A program made the position numbers and the translations under genes. 11,342 bases of DNA from Mesotoga sp. (GTDB lineage Bacteria > Thermotogota > Thermotogae > Petrotogales > Kosmotogaceae): assembly GCA_011620045.1 (NCBI GenBank), contig WOZY01000112.1, forward strand, positions 7,040 to 18,381, given 5' to 3'. Below, piece after piece: positions 1-7,221 of the stretch. Position 1 is the stretch's first letter, and each line of letters opens with the position of its first letter. The notes under the pieces are model-generated. The model made no database searches and had not been told where the DNA came from. It saw nothing but the letters and a program-made list of their open reading frames with translations.

Positions 1-1002
1 TTGCTCTCAAGTTATTTTCCTCTCATTGGAGAGAGCGAGCTTGTGAAGTTCTGGAGAGGTCAATATATTGATCAGAAAGTTGTTAAGAGCTTCTTTTCAA
101 GCAAAGGTGCAGATCTCACATTTGATTATCAACGGGTCGGTTTTAGACTGCTCTATCAGATGGTTTGTGGTGAAGAGCAGTTCATGGATAGATTCGATCT
201 GGCGGGAAATACACTGGATGCGATTAAAGATCTCGACGAAGAAGTTGGGCAGACAGTCAAGACCTCTGAAGAATTCATAAGACATGCCAAACCCGTCACC
301 CCGGGAAAATACCCGGTAATTCTTTCTCCTGAAGCAGCAGGAGTCTTTGCCCACGAAAGTTTTGGGCATAAGAGCGAAGCAGACTTCATGCTTGGAGACA
401 AGACTATGATGGAAGAGTGGAAAATCGGACGAAAAGTTGGAAGCGAAATACTCTCAATCATCGACGACGGAAATAAACCGGGCGTTGGGCATGTTGCATT
501 CGATGACGAAGGAACGAAGGCAGTCGAAACTTACCTGATAAGAGACGGTTGTCTGTCGGGAAGATTGCACAGCGCAGAGACTGCAGCTGCCCTGGAAGAG
601 GAATTGACGGGAAACGCCAGAGCCGTAAACTTCGAGTATGAACCAGTAGTGAGGATGACAACAACTTTCATATCCCCTGGAGAACTATCTTTTGAAGAAC
701 TTCTTTCCGGGATCAAAGATGGCGTCTATGTCGATTCTCTCAATCACGGGACCGGAATGTCGACCTTTACGCTTGCACCAAACAGGGCTTATTTGATAAG
801 AGAAGGAAAGATCACGGAGCCGGTCAAGATTTCCGTTGTAACTGGGAGCGTTTTCCAGACGTTGAACGAGATAGAAGGGCTTACTGAGGACTTCAAACTT
901 CTCTCATTCTCTCTTGGAGGGTGTGGAAAGATGGAGCAGTTTTCTCTTCCAGTTGGATTTGGCGGACCTTTTGTTCGAGTCCGTTCGCTGAACGTTCATT
1001 AA
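1..1002 (+). CDS. tldD: TldD, catalytic zinc-protease subunit (5'-truncated by window)
   Basis: TldD is the catalytic half of the TldD/TldE cytoplasmic metalloprotease, known in E. coli for maturing microcin B17 and degrading the antitoxin CcdA. The visible 333 residues hold the family hallmark HESFGH (HExxxH) at residues 118-123 and, near the C-terminus, a Cys at about 308 in GGCGKMEQ followed by PVGFGGP. The two His and this Cys match the zinc ligands known for E. coli TldD. Full-length TldD is about 450-480 residues with the HExxxH motif near residue 260, so roughly 120-140 N-terminal residues lie upstream of the window; the TTG at base 1 is probably internal, not the true start. The stop TAA overlaps the ribosome binding site of tldE, as expected for a cotranscribed pair. 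No RiPP precursor or toxin-antitoxin partner is visible, so the natural substrate is unknown. Confidence 0.9.
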   Translation: MLSSYFPLIGESELVKFWRGQYIDQKVVKSFFSSKGADLTFDYQRVGFRLLYQMVCGEEQFMDRFDLAGNTLDAIKDLDEEVGQTVKTSEEFIRHAKPVTPGKYPVILSPEAAGVFAHESFGHKSEADFMLGDKTMMEEWKIGRKVGSEILSIIDDGNKPGVGHVAFDDEGTKAVETYLIRDGCLSGRLHSAETAAALEEELTGNARAVNFEYEPVVRMTTTFISPGELSFEELLSGIKDGVYVDSLNHGTGMSTFTLAPNRAYLIREGKITEPVKISVVTGSVFQTLNEIEGLTEDFKLLSFSLGGCGKMEQFSLPVGFGGPFVRVRSLNVH

Positions 1003-1009
1003 GGAGGTG
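1002..1009 (+). promoter_or_regulatory. Ribosome binding site fixing the tldE start
   Basis: AGGAGGTG overlaps the tldD stop codon. It leaves 6 bases before ATG 1016, so that ATG is chosen. An in-frame GTG at 1007 lies inside the Shine-Dalgarno sequence itself and cannot be the start it serves. Confidence 0.8.
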
Positions 1010-1015
1010 CTATCT

Positions 1016-2251
1016 ATGACAGAAGAGAAGTTGGTAGTCCATTATACAGAGAATGCAGTGAAAATTGTTCAGACTCGTGTAAGCTCACTGAGAAAAAAGG
1101 ATATTCTGCGTACTTCTGTTCGGCTTTACGACGGTAAATCGATGGGAGTTGCAGGTTCGCTTGGCGAATGCGACGAAACGGAGCTCAACGTCAGAGCTAA
1201 ACGGTCTCTGGATCTGGGGATACCGTATACTTACGAGGCAACGAAAGATCTGGAACGAGAGGAATGCGTCCAGTCCGATCTCCAGAATAGTGCGGAGCTA
1301 CTTGAAGCAACGGAAGAGATCCTCGAAAGGCTTAGGACCGACCAACCCGAGTTTAGCTTCAGCCACATCTTCAGGAGTAGTAAGATTGAATCCCAACTGA
1401 GAAACAATCTGGGCCTTAGTCTAAAATCCTCGAGAGAATCGGTAAGTCTGTCACTCGTAATAAAAGACAAGAAATCGTCGAATATTATCGATGCGATGAC
1501 AGGTTATGGGGGCAGGAAGTTCCAGAAGAAGAGCTTTATTGAGCTCACTAACATGGTATGTGAAGCTTACAAGAATCGGCTCGATGGAATCGAAGAGGGA
1601 CAATACCCGGTAGTGTTCATGTCAGAAGATATCACCTACTACAAGAAGCTATATGAGTCCCTTAACGGAATGCTGTTTGCAACAGGTGGATCGCTGCTTT
1701 CCGGGAAGACTGATATGAAAGTCTTCTCTGAGAAGCTCACCCTTTTGCAGACCAGAAATGTCATGGACGGTTTCAATGAACCCTTCTTCGATTCGGAAGG
1801 GACGGTAAATGATGCCGATCGATTCGCTTTGATCGAAAACGGTGTAGTGAAATCCCCGTATACAGATAAGAAGACGGCGTTCACTTTTGGTTTGCCGCTC
1901 ACTGGCTCTGCCGGTGGAGAATTCGATGGGCTACCTGAACTTGGCACGCCGATGCTCAAGTTCTCTGAATCGGAAGAGACCGTGAAGCAGCTTCTGGGAG
2001 GTCAGAAGGGCATATTTGTTCTTATCGCCAGCGGCGGAGACTTCACTCAGGATGGTCATTTTGCGACCCCTGCCCAGCTAGCGTTCTTGTTTGATGGGGA
2101 AAGGTTCATTGGAAGACTACCAGAGATCAGCATTTCTTCACATCTATATGAAATGTTTGGAAAAGACTTTCGTGGAGTTTCAGTGGATGACTTCCTTGGG
2201 CTCGAAAACGCAAAACTGACCGTAATGAATATGAAAGTGGAGAAACTATAG
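1016..2251 (+). CDS. tldE: TldE/PmbA, non-catalytic partner of TldD
   Basis: This 411-residue protein belongs to the TldD/PmbA family but has no HExxxH motif, as is usual for TldE (PmbA), which pairs with TldD to form the active protease. Family features include FFDSEGT in the middle of the C-terminal half (the D-x-EG element) and the glycine-rich SGGDFTQDGHF stretch followed by GRLPEISI, which corresponds to the conserved C-terminal beta-barrel of PmbA. The length is close to the usual 430-450 residues. It starts 13 bases after the tldD stop and the two are surely one transcription unit. The N-terminal third is the least conserved part and I recognise nothing specific there. The assignment as TldE rather than a second TldD rests on the missing metal motif and the position after tldD. 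Confidence 0.88.
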   Translation: MTEEKLVVHYTENAVKIVQTRVSSLRKKDILRTSVRLYDGKSMGVAGSLGECDETELNVRAKRSLDLGIPYTYEATKDLEREECVQSDLQNSAELLEATEEILERLRTDQPEFSFSHIFRSSKIESQLRNNLGLSLKSSRESVSLSLVIKDKKSSNIIDAMTGYGGRKFQKKSFIELTNMVCEAYKNRLDGIEEGQYPVVFMSEDITYYKKLYESLNGMLFATGGSLLSGKTDMKVFSEKLTLLQTRNVMDGFNEPFFDSEGTVNDADRFALIENGVVKSPYTDKKTAFTFGLPLTGSAGGEFDGLPELGTPMLKFSESEETVKQLLGGQKGIFVLIASGGDFTQDGHFATPAQLAFLFDGERFIGRLPEISISSHLYEMFGKDFRGVSVDDFLGLENAKLTVMNMKVEKL

Positions 2252-2284
2252 TGTTTCCGGCTGATAAATGCGGAGCTCTTCCTC

Positions 2285-2306
2285 CTATTCCGGGAGATAG
2301 TTTTTT
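2285..2306 (+). terminator. Weak candidate intrinsic terminator after tldE
   Basis: CTATT at 2285-2289 pairs with GATAG at 2296-2300 (five pairs, one of them G-U) around a 6-base loop, directly followed by six T at 2301-2306. The T run and position, 33 bases after the tldE stop, fit a terminator. The stem is short and AT-rich, so termination may be partial. No clear promoter is visible between here and the next start, so readthrough into the oxidoreductases is possible. Confidence 0.35.
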
Positions 2307-2327
2307 GAACTAATCAGGAGGTGTTCG

Positions 2328-3338
2328 ATGCACTCGATAGCCATACTTGGAGCGGGAATGATGGGGAACGTCCACGCGAGAGCCTACAGAGCCATGAACC
2401 AAACGAGTTCCCTCTGGATAGTCGATCCAGTCGCAAGCAGGGCAGGAGTGCTCGCGGAGACTTATGGAGCGGCCGTTGCCAACTTTGAGGAAGTCCTTGA
2501 AAACGACGGTATAGATATAGTGGACATCTGTACGCCGACATTCACTCACAGGGATCTTGCCATCAGCGCACTGGAGGCCGGGAAGCACGTTTTCTGTGAA
2601 AAGCCCGTCGCTCTCAAGCTGAGAGACGCCAGAGCAATGGACGAAGCGGCCGGAAAGAGCGGAAAGAAGTTCATGGTAGGTCATGTCGTACGCTTCTTTC
2701 CGCAATACAGTGCTGTAAAGGAACTCTCTGTGGCAAGGAACATCGGTGAGATTGTGATGGCGCGGCTCTACAGAGGCGGCTCTTTCCCTTCTCATGGGAT
2801 TGACAATTGGTTTGCAGATCCAGAAAAGAGCGGAGGCGTCTTTGTTGATCTATCCATACACGATTTCGATTTTCTCAGAACACTTCTTGGTCCAGTGACC
2901 ACGGTTGAAGCCAGGTCCTCTATGCTGAGTTCCGATAAGCAAAAAAGCTCTTTCGATCATGGGATGGCAATTCTGAAGTTCGAGTCCGGCGCTCTGGTGC
3001 ACGTTGAAGGTAGTTGGGCCGAACCGCCCGGGATGCCCGTCGGTTTTGGGACGTTCTACGAATTCATCGGCACGAGGGGAATGATCACCAACAGTTACGA
3101 GAGAGAAACGACACTTAAGCTGCAAACCTCGATCGAGGGAAAACCAAAATACGCACAGGAAAATCCCGCTCATTTTGATCCTTACGCTGCTGAGCTAGAA
3201 TCGTTCACACTCTCGGTAGATGAAGACAAGGAAGTACCTGTAAACGGAAGAGAGGCCATCGAGTCGTTGAGAATCGCACTGGCGGCCAACCTGTCGGCAA
3301 AACTGCTCAGACCGGTCGAACTCTCGGAGGTGCACTGA
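2328..3338 (+). CDS. Gfo/Idh/MocA family NAD(P)-dependent oxidoreductase, first of a pair
   Basis: This 336-residue protein has the two-domain architecture of the glucose-fructose oxidoreductase / inositol 2-dehydrogenase / MocA family. An N-terminal Rossmann fold has the dinucleotide motif GAGMMG (residues 8-13), and the family EKP motif is at 91-93 (FCEKPVAL), whose Lys takes part in catalysis. The C-terminal alpha/beta domain has GGVFVDLSIHDFDFLR at 169-184, the usual G-G-x3-D-x3-H-D signature with Asp174 and His178 as substrate-site residues. ATG 2328 is preceded by AGGAGGTG at 2316-2323. Members oxidise or reduce a hydroxyl of a sugar, cyclitol or sugar acid; the substrate cannot be read from sequence. 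The next gene is a second member one base away. No sugar transporter or kinase is in view to narrow the role. Confidence 0.87.
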   Translation: MHSIAILGAGMMGNVHARAYRAMNQTSSLWIVDPVASRAGVLAETYGAAVANFEEVLENDGIDIVDICTPTFTHRDLAISALEAGKHVFCEKPVALKLRDARAMDEAAGKSGKKFMVGHVVRFFPQYSAVKELSVARNIGEIVMARLYRGGSFPSHGIDNWFADPEKSGGVFVDLSIHDFDFLRTLLGPVTTVEARSSMLSSDKQKSSFDHGMAILKFESGALVHVEGSWAEPPGMPVGFGTFYEFIGTRGMITNSYERETTLKLQTSIEGKPKYAQENPAHFDPYAAELESFTLSVDEDKEVPVNGREAIESLRIALAANLSAKLLRPVELSEVH

Positions 3339-3339
3339 G

Positions 3340-4314
3340 ATGACGAAAATTGGGATTCTCGGTATTGCGCATATGCACGGTTACAGTTATGCGAGAGCGT
3401 TGAAGGGAATGAATGATGTCGAGATCACTGGGCTTTACGATGACGATGGATACAGAATGAACAAAGCATGCAGAGATCTTGGGATTAAGTCCTGCGAAGA
3501 TCTCGAAGAACTCGTTGCCGGAAGCGATGGAGTGATAGTAACCAGCGAGAACTCGACTCACAGGAAGTTCGTTGAGATCGCCGCTCGAAAGGGAAAACAC
3601 GTTCTCTGCGAAAAGCCGATCGCAACAACCCTAGAAGACGCAAATGCAATGGTGGAGATCTGCAAGGAGAATAACGTTAAACTTCAAATGGCCTTTCCGG
3701 TTAGGTACAGCGCCTCTGTCAGAAAGGCCAAAGAGATCATAAGGGCCGGTTTTCTGGGCGATGTAATCAACCTGGTCGGGACTAACCATGGGAGAATGCC
3801 TGGAGGGTGGTTCACGGATCCCGAGCTGAGTGGAGGCGGGGCCGTGATGGATCATACCGTTCATGTGGTCGACACTGTGAGGTGGCTTCTTGACTGTGAA
3901 TTCACAACGGTCTACGCTACTTTCGGTACCCTGATATACGATATACAGGTCGAGGATTGCGGACTGGAGATGTTCAAACTCTCGACAGGCCAGTACATGA
4001 CATTGGACTGCAGCTGGTCGAGACCAAGGGCACACCCTTACTGGGGAGATGTTACGTTGCGCATTGTAGGAACAAAGGGAACACTCTTTCTGGACATCTT
4101 CAACTCGAAAATCGAAGTCTACTCAAATGAAAGTGGTTCAAGCTGGGAGAATTACGGTGATAATCTGGATCAGCTATTGATTGAGGAGTTTGTTGAAGTG
4201 CTCAGGTCAGGTAGAAGCCCGTTTACGATAGGGGAAGATGGATTACAAGCCTTGAAGGTAGTTTGTTCTGCCTACAGGAGTTTTGAAGAGGGCACAGAGA
4301 CAAAAATCGTCTAG
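3340..4314 (+). CDS. Gfo/Idh/MocA family oxidoreductase, second of a pair
   Basis: This is a 324-residue member of the same family as its upstream neighbour but clearly divergent from it, so an old duplication or recruitment rather than a recent copy. The Rossmann motif is altered: GILGIAHMHGYSYA (residues 5-18) has His-rich sequence where the last glycine of GxGxxG would stand, a variant I recall from some Gfo/Idh/MocA subfamilies. EKP is at 91-93 (LCEKPIAT), and GGGAVMDHTVHVVD at 165-178 supplies Asp171 and His175. The ATG is one base after the upstream TGA and has GGAGGTG at 3326-3332, inside the end of the upstream gene, so the two are cotranscribed and probably translationally coupled. 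Consecutive steps on one substrate, for example an oxidation and a later reduction, are plausible but not shown. Confidence 0.86.
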   Translation: MTKIGILGIAHMHGYSYARALKGMNDVEITGLYDDDGYRMNKACRDLGIKSCEDLEELVAGSDGVIVTSENSTHRKFVEIAARKGKHVLCEKPIATTLEDANAMVEICKENNVKLQMAFPVRYSASVRKAKEIIRAGFLGDVINLVGTNHGRMPGGWFTDPELSGGGAVMDHTVHVVDTVRWLLDCEFTTVYATFGTLIYDIQVEDCGLEMFKLSTGQYMTLDCSWSRPRAHPYWGDVTLRIVGTKGTLFLDIFNSKIEVYSNESGSSWENYGDNLDQLLIEEFVEVLRSGRSPFTIGEDGLQALKVVCSAYRSFEEGTETKIV

Positions 4315-4332
4315 CACCGTTCCAGCACTTTC

Positions 4333-4360
4333 TTCTCAGTTTTCAGCTCTGGGGTATAAT
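4333..4360 (+). promoter_or_regulatory. Candidate promoter for the methyltransferase gene
   Basis: A perfect -10 hexamer TATAAT lies at 4355-4360, 35 bases before the TTG start. The best -35 match, TTCTCA at 4333-4338 with a 16-base spacer, is poor, and there is no extended -10 TG. The exact consensus -10 in the short gap after the oxidoreductase pair suggests the methyltransferase is transcribed separately. Confidence 0.42.
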
Positions 4361-4395
4361 CAAGAAGAGATGAACACAATTATGAGGTGAGCTAA

Positions 4396-5058
4396 TTGGA
4401 GCATCAGTATGATCGAAGAAAATTGGAGCAGGTGTTTGACAACCTTCCTGAGGCTTCCCCGATAGCAGACATCGACCCATTCAAGGGAGACATAATTGCT
4501 ATGGTTGGGGCGCTTGCGCTCGACTATCTTGAGCTGGATTTGGAAGACACTTTGCTGGACATTGGAACGGGTCGGGGAAGATGGGCTGTGGCTGCGAGTC
4601 CTTACTGCAAGAAAGTAATTGGAATCGATATAAGCAGAAGGATGTTGGAGGACGCCAGAATAAATGTGGCCAGTTCTGGTGTCAAAAATGTTGAATTCTT
4701 CAGGGGCTCCTTTGAGGACCCTTGTGAAGAGACGGATGTTTTTCGGCAAAATGTGAATAAGGTTGTCGCAATCTATTCTCTTCACCATCTTACTGATCCG
4801 ATGAAGAAGGAGGCCGTCTCTGGGTTGGCTGAAATGCTCAAGAGACCTGGGAGAATCGTTATAGGTGATATCATGTGGTTTGACGACCCCAGCAAACACA
4901 AAGACGAGTGGGATGATGTTTACTTCGAAGAGAGTGAGACAGATCATCCAGCAAGCGTCTCGTTCATGAGAGAAGTTTTTGAGGCCTCTGGCGCGAGTGA
5001 AATCGAGATTCTTCAGGTCCATCCGCTAGTGGGGTTGATAAGTGCAACCTTTCTCTAG
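4396..5058 (+). CDS. Class I SAM-dependent methyltransferase, substrate unknown
   Basis: This 220-residue protein carries the Rossmann-like methyltransferase signature. Motif I, LLDIGTGRGRW (residues 53-63), binds S-adenosylmethionine. An acidic residue ends strand 2 in GIDIS (76-80), and a motif IV-like segment VVAIYSLHHL (123-132) is followed by the post-motif strand GRIVIGDIMW (152-161). This is the UbiE/Methyltransf_11-25 type used on small molecules. The segment before motif I (1-50) and the C-terminal strands are not specific enough to name a substrate. The start is TTG 4396, served by GAGGTGA at 4384-4390; no better in-frame ATG exists upstream. It stands alone between the oxidoreductase pair and a convergent SIS gene, so context does not define the acceptor. 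A ubiquinone/menaquinone or tRNA role is not supported. Confidence 0.82.
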   Translation: MEHQYDRRKLEQVFDNLPEASPIADIDPFKGDIIAMVGALALDYLELDLEDTLLDIGTGRGRWAVAASPYCKKVIGIDISRRMLEDARINVASSGVKNVEFFRGSFEDPCEETDVFRQNVNKVVAIYSLHHLTDPMKKEAVSGLAEMLKRPGRIVIGDIMWFDDPSKHKDEWDDVYFEESETDHPASVSFMREVFEASGASEIEILQVHPLVGLISATFL

Positions 5059-5157
5059 AATGATTCATGGCAAGTATGAGATGATTGATAACCTGTCTAC
5101 TGCGGTAGTTCATAAAGAACCATTACTGTCTGAAGTGCTCCGCTCGATTTGCAGCTG

Positions 5158-5244
5158 AAGGGCTTTTGCTGGCTTTTCGGCAATAAGAGTACTTCGGCAC
5201 TCGAAGTCTACGGCTTACTTCTGCAGATCCCTATGCAAGCCCTT
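5158..5244 (+). other. Foldable intergenic element, possible structured RNA or bidirectional 3' end
   Basis: The 214-base convergent gap contains nested complementarity. AAGGGCTT (5158-5165) pairs perfectly with AAGCCCTT (5237-5244). Inside are three arms. TTGCTG/CGGCAA (5166-5171 with 5178-5183) has one G-U pair. GAGTAC/GCACTC (5187-5192 with 5197-5202) has one mismatch and is closed as C(TTCG)G, a very stable tetraloop. GAAGT/ACTTC (5203-5207 with 5217-5221) is perfect. An alternative helix ACTTCG/CGAAGT (5191-5196 with 5202-5207) would compete with the last two. GGCTTTT is also directly repeated (5161-5167, 5171-5177). The shape is four-way and tRNA-like in size, but no T-loop or CCA-type end is seen. 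There is no T run on either strand, so a simple intrinsic terminator is not evident. Pairings are directly seen; function is unknown. Confidence 0.35.
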
Positions 5245-5272
5245 ATTGAAGAGCAATGATAGTGATATCAGA

Positions 5273-6277
5273 CTACTCTTTGGTAGTAACCTTCGTTCCG
5301 TACACCCCGGCTCCTGGATCAAATCCCCTCTTTCGGGCTATTTCTTCCACGGTCTTTTGAAGGACATTCATCATGGGAATCGATGCAAGTATCTCATCGA
5401 GGCCCTCGGAAATGTATACGGTCTCAACGCTCCCGTTGTTTGCATTAGAAAGAGTTATCAAGTCACACTTGTCCGAAATGTCACTGTGAAGTTCCTGCAT
5501 TAAGTCGTGAGTGGCTCCGGTTGGATTCAAGGTAAGTACAACCGGTCTGTCTATCAAAAGCTCAACCGGACCATGCCTGAAAGCAGCACCTGTGTAGAAT
5601 ATCAAGCTCATTTTCGCAACTTCAGCAAACATTAGTCTTGCCATCCTGCCTACCCCGATTCCAAATCCTCTGGCCACAAGTATCCTCTCCCTCTTTTCAG
5701 ATAGGAGAGTCGCGAGCCATGAAACATCAAGTGCAAGAGCTTCTTCCATCCTGGAAGGTAGTTTAGAGAAGTCAATCTGCCTGGCCGTCTTAGAAGCCGC
5801 GATTATCAGCATCAAAACAATGCTATTCACAAAGGTCTTTGTGGCTCCCAAAGATCTCTCATTACCCGCATTGAGAAGAAAAACTCTCTCGTCAGGGAAA
5901 TTTCTTGACGCACTACTCCGGCCGCTGTTTGTTATTAGGACCATCCTTGGTACAAGTGCCCTGTTGTCCTCGATGAACCTAACTAGTTCGGCGCTCTCTC
6001 CAGACTGGCTTATTAAGAAGATTGTCGTATACTTCTTGATTAGTTCTGTAGATGAATAAGCGATTATCTCGGACATTTCCGAGCTTACTGCGTCGACACC
6101 TGAGGATCTGAGAAAGGAAGCGGCCACTTCTGCAGCGTGGAAAGACGCCCCCATTCCGGTGAATAACACTTTGTCAAAGTCCAGTCCCTCTGCTTTTGCG
6201 GATAAAACGTCGGATGTTGAAATCAGCTTTCTGACTGCTTCGGGTTGTTCCAACATATCCTTCATGAATTTCGACAT
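5273..6277 (-). CDS. Two-SIS-domain phosphosugar isomerase/deaminase-like protein (GlmS-isomerase type, no glutaminase domain)
   Basis: This 334-residue protein contains tandem SIS domains like the isomerase half of glucosamine-6-phosphate synthase and the stand-alone AgaS/FrlB/NagB-II group. Domain 1 has GMGASFH (41-47) and the phosphate-binding SQSGES (90-95), with ATKTF at 145-149. Domain 2 has VARGFGIG (201-208) and FRHGPVEL (233-240). Glu219 and His235 have the same 16-residue spacing as catalytic Glu488 and His504 of E. coli GlmS, and Lys329 near the end (GTKVTTKE) sits where GlmS has Lys603. The position of GlmS Lys485 appears to be Met. The N-terminal glutaminase domain is absent, so an aminosugar-phosphate deaminase/isomerase or a fructoselysine-type deglycase is likelier than synthesis of glucosamine-6-phosphate. 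It starts at ATG 6277, with only a weak GGGATGG-like ribosome site, and is the only minus-strand gene. Confidence 0.84.
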   Translation of the reverse strand: MSKFMKDMLEQPEAVRKLISTSDVLSAKAEGLDFDKVLFTGMGASFHAAEVAASFLRSSGVDAVSSEMSEIIAYSSTELIKKYTTIFLISQSGESAELVRFIEDNRALVPRMVLITNSGRSSASRNFPDERVFLLNAGNERSLGATKTFVNSIVLMLIIAASKTARQIDFSKLPSRMEEALALDVSWLATLLSEKRERILVARGFGIGVGRMARLMFAEVAKMSLIFYTGAAFRHGPVELLIDRPVVLTLNPTGATHDLMQELHSDISDKCDLITLSNANNGSVETVYISEGLDEILASIPMMNVLQKTVEEIARKRGFDPGAGVYGTKVTTKE

Positions 6278-6352
6278 TCAAACCATCCCTTCTTCGAATA
6301 ATTCACTGATCTCGGCATCGTGTTTGGCTCTTCTTTATGAGTTTATCATCAA

Positions 6353-6378
6353 AGGGCAGGGTTTTGACTAACTGCCCT
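6353..6378. promoter_or_regulatory. Inverted repeat around the -35 box, operator-like
   Basis: AGGGCAG (6353-6359) and CTGCCCT (6372-6378) are perfect 7-base inverted arms separated by 12 bases. The -35 hexamer of the hydrolase promoter (TTGACT, 6364-6369) lies wholly in the gap. A protein bound here would block polymerase. The site is in the divergent region between the SIS gene and the hydrolase, so it could affect both. There is no T run after it, so it is not an obvious terminator. Confidence 0.42.
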
Positions 6379-6393
6379 AATCGGTGCCATAAT
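6364..6393 (+). promoter_or_regulatory. Promoter of the alpha/beta hydrolase gene
   Basis: TTGACT (6364-6369), an 18-base spacer and CATAAT (6388-6393) each match the housekeeping consensus at five of six positions. The predicted start point near 6400 falls on the Shine-Dalgarno GGAGGTGA (6400-6407), which would leave a leader of only about 12 bases. That is unusually short and is the main reason for caution. Confidence 0.5.
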
Positions 6394-6399
6394 CATTAC

Positions 6400-6407
6400 G
6401 GAGGTGA
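6400..6407 (+). promoter_or_regulatory. Ribosome binding site fixing the hydrolase start
   Basis: GGAGGTGA lies 4 bases before ATG 6412. It rules out the longer in-frame reading that begins at 6337, which would add 25 residues unlike the family and would start upstream of the promoter. Confidence 0.78.
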
Positions 6408-6411
6408 AGAT

Positions 6412-7221
6412 ATGTCACTATTAAAAACAACGGATGGTACACAGATCTATTTTGAAGAACATGGAAATGAGAAGAATCCACCACTTCTCATACTAAACGG
6501 CATTATGATGTCAACGCCATCATGGGCGGGTTTTATCTCGGGTTTCACTAAGCATTTCAGGCTAATCTTGATGGATTTCAGAGATCAGGGCCGGTCAGAA
6601 AGAAAGGACCTGCAATACCACATCTCTGTTCACGCGAGTGATGTTGTTGATCTTCTAGATCACCTGAAAATTGCTCAAGCAAACATAGTTGGCCTTTCCT
6701 ATGGCGGACAGGTCGCTGAAATCTTGGCTATTGCCAGTCCTGACAGAGTCAAATCATTAGTGCTTGCAAACACGCCGGCGAGGATCTCTCCTTATCTCGC
6801 AGAACTCGGTGAAGCATGGAAAGAAGCGGCAGAGCTTTTCGACGGCGAGCGATTTTTCAAACTTGCAATACCTTTCATATACTCAGATTACTTCTACAAT
6901 CGAAACCTTGCTTGGCTGAAGGAGCGTCAGAAGATGTTCAAATCAACACTCAACAGAGAATGGTTTGAAGGATTCATAAGACTTATCTCTTCAAATCCTG
7001 ATTTCAACGTTCTGGATGAACTAGATGAGATTCAGTGCCCGACGCTACTTCTTGGCGCCGATCGCGACATTATTACTCCGATAGAAGAGATGAAAATGAT
7101 CCATGAAAGAGTCAGAAACTCAGAATTCCTTGTTATAAAGGATGCCGGTCACGGAGCTTTCCTTGAAAAATCGGGAGAGTTTATGACGGCAATTATCGGC
7201 TTCGTACTTAAAAATTGTTAG
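6412..7221 (+). CDS. Alpha/beta hydrolase fold protein
   Basis: This 269-residue protein has the full catalytic set of the alpha/beta hydrolase superfamily. The nucleophile elbow is GLSYGG (94-99) with Ser96, the acid is most likely Asp219 in GADRDIITP, and the base is His247 in DAGHGAF. The oxyanion-loop motif, normally HG, is NG (LNGIMMST, 27-34), and DFRDQGRS (55-62) matches the conserved D-x-R-G-x-G-x-S strand-4 element in relaxed form. Family members include esterases, lactonases, thioesterases, haloperoxidase-like enzymes and proline iminopeptidases; none can be singled out here. No signal peptide is seen, so it is cytoplasmic. It lies 172 bases upstream of the condensing-enzyme gene row on the same strand. 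A thioesterase-like or hydroxyester-cleaving role beside that acyl-CoA module is possible but rests on position alone. Confidence 0.83.
   Translation: MSLLKTTDGTQIYFEEHGNEKNPPLLILNGIMMSTPSWAGFISGFTKHFRLILMDFRDQGRSERKDLQYHISVHASDVVDLLDHLKIAQANIVGLSYGGQVAEILAIASPDRVKSLVLANTPARISPYLAELGEAWKEAAELFDGERFFKLAIPFIYSDYFYNRNLAWLKERQKMFKSTLNREWFEGFIRLISSNPDFNVLDELDEIQCPTLLLGADRDIITPIEEMKMIHERVRNSEFLVIKDAGHGAFLEKSGEFMTAIIGFVLKNC

Noticed and set aside
2310..2795. Minus-strand ORF over the start of the first oxidoreductase
   Set aside because: The plus strand has an excellent ribosome site and a Rossmann motif right at the start; the antisense product has no family features.
4370..4390. Six-codon ORF just before the methyltransferase TTG
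   Set aside because: No properly spaced ribosome site; GAAGAG touches the ATG directly, and its end simply overlaps the real Shine-Dalgarno GAGGTGA.
4360..5022. Long open frame on the minus strand opposite the methyltransferase
   Set aside because: It is a shadow of the methyltransferase, shows no recognisable domain, and the plus frame has clear SAM-binding motifs.
5158..5244. tRNA gene
   Set aside because: The size and four-arm shape are suggestive, but no GTTCRA-type T-loop, no canonical 7-nt anticodon loop and no acceptor end with conserved positions are present.
6337..6411. 25-residue N-terminal extension of the alpha/beta hydrolase
   Set aside because: It would start upstream of the promoter and span the ribosome binding site at 6400-6407; the residues are unlike the family.
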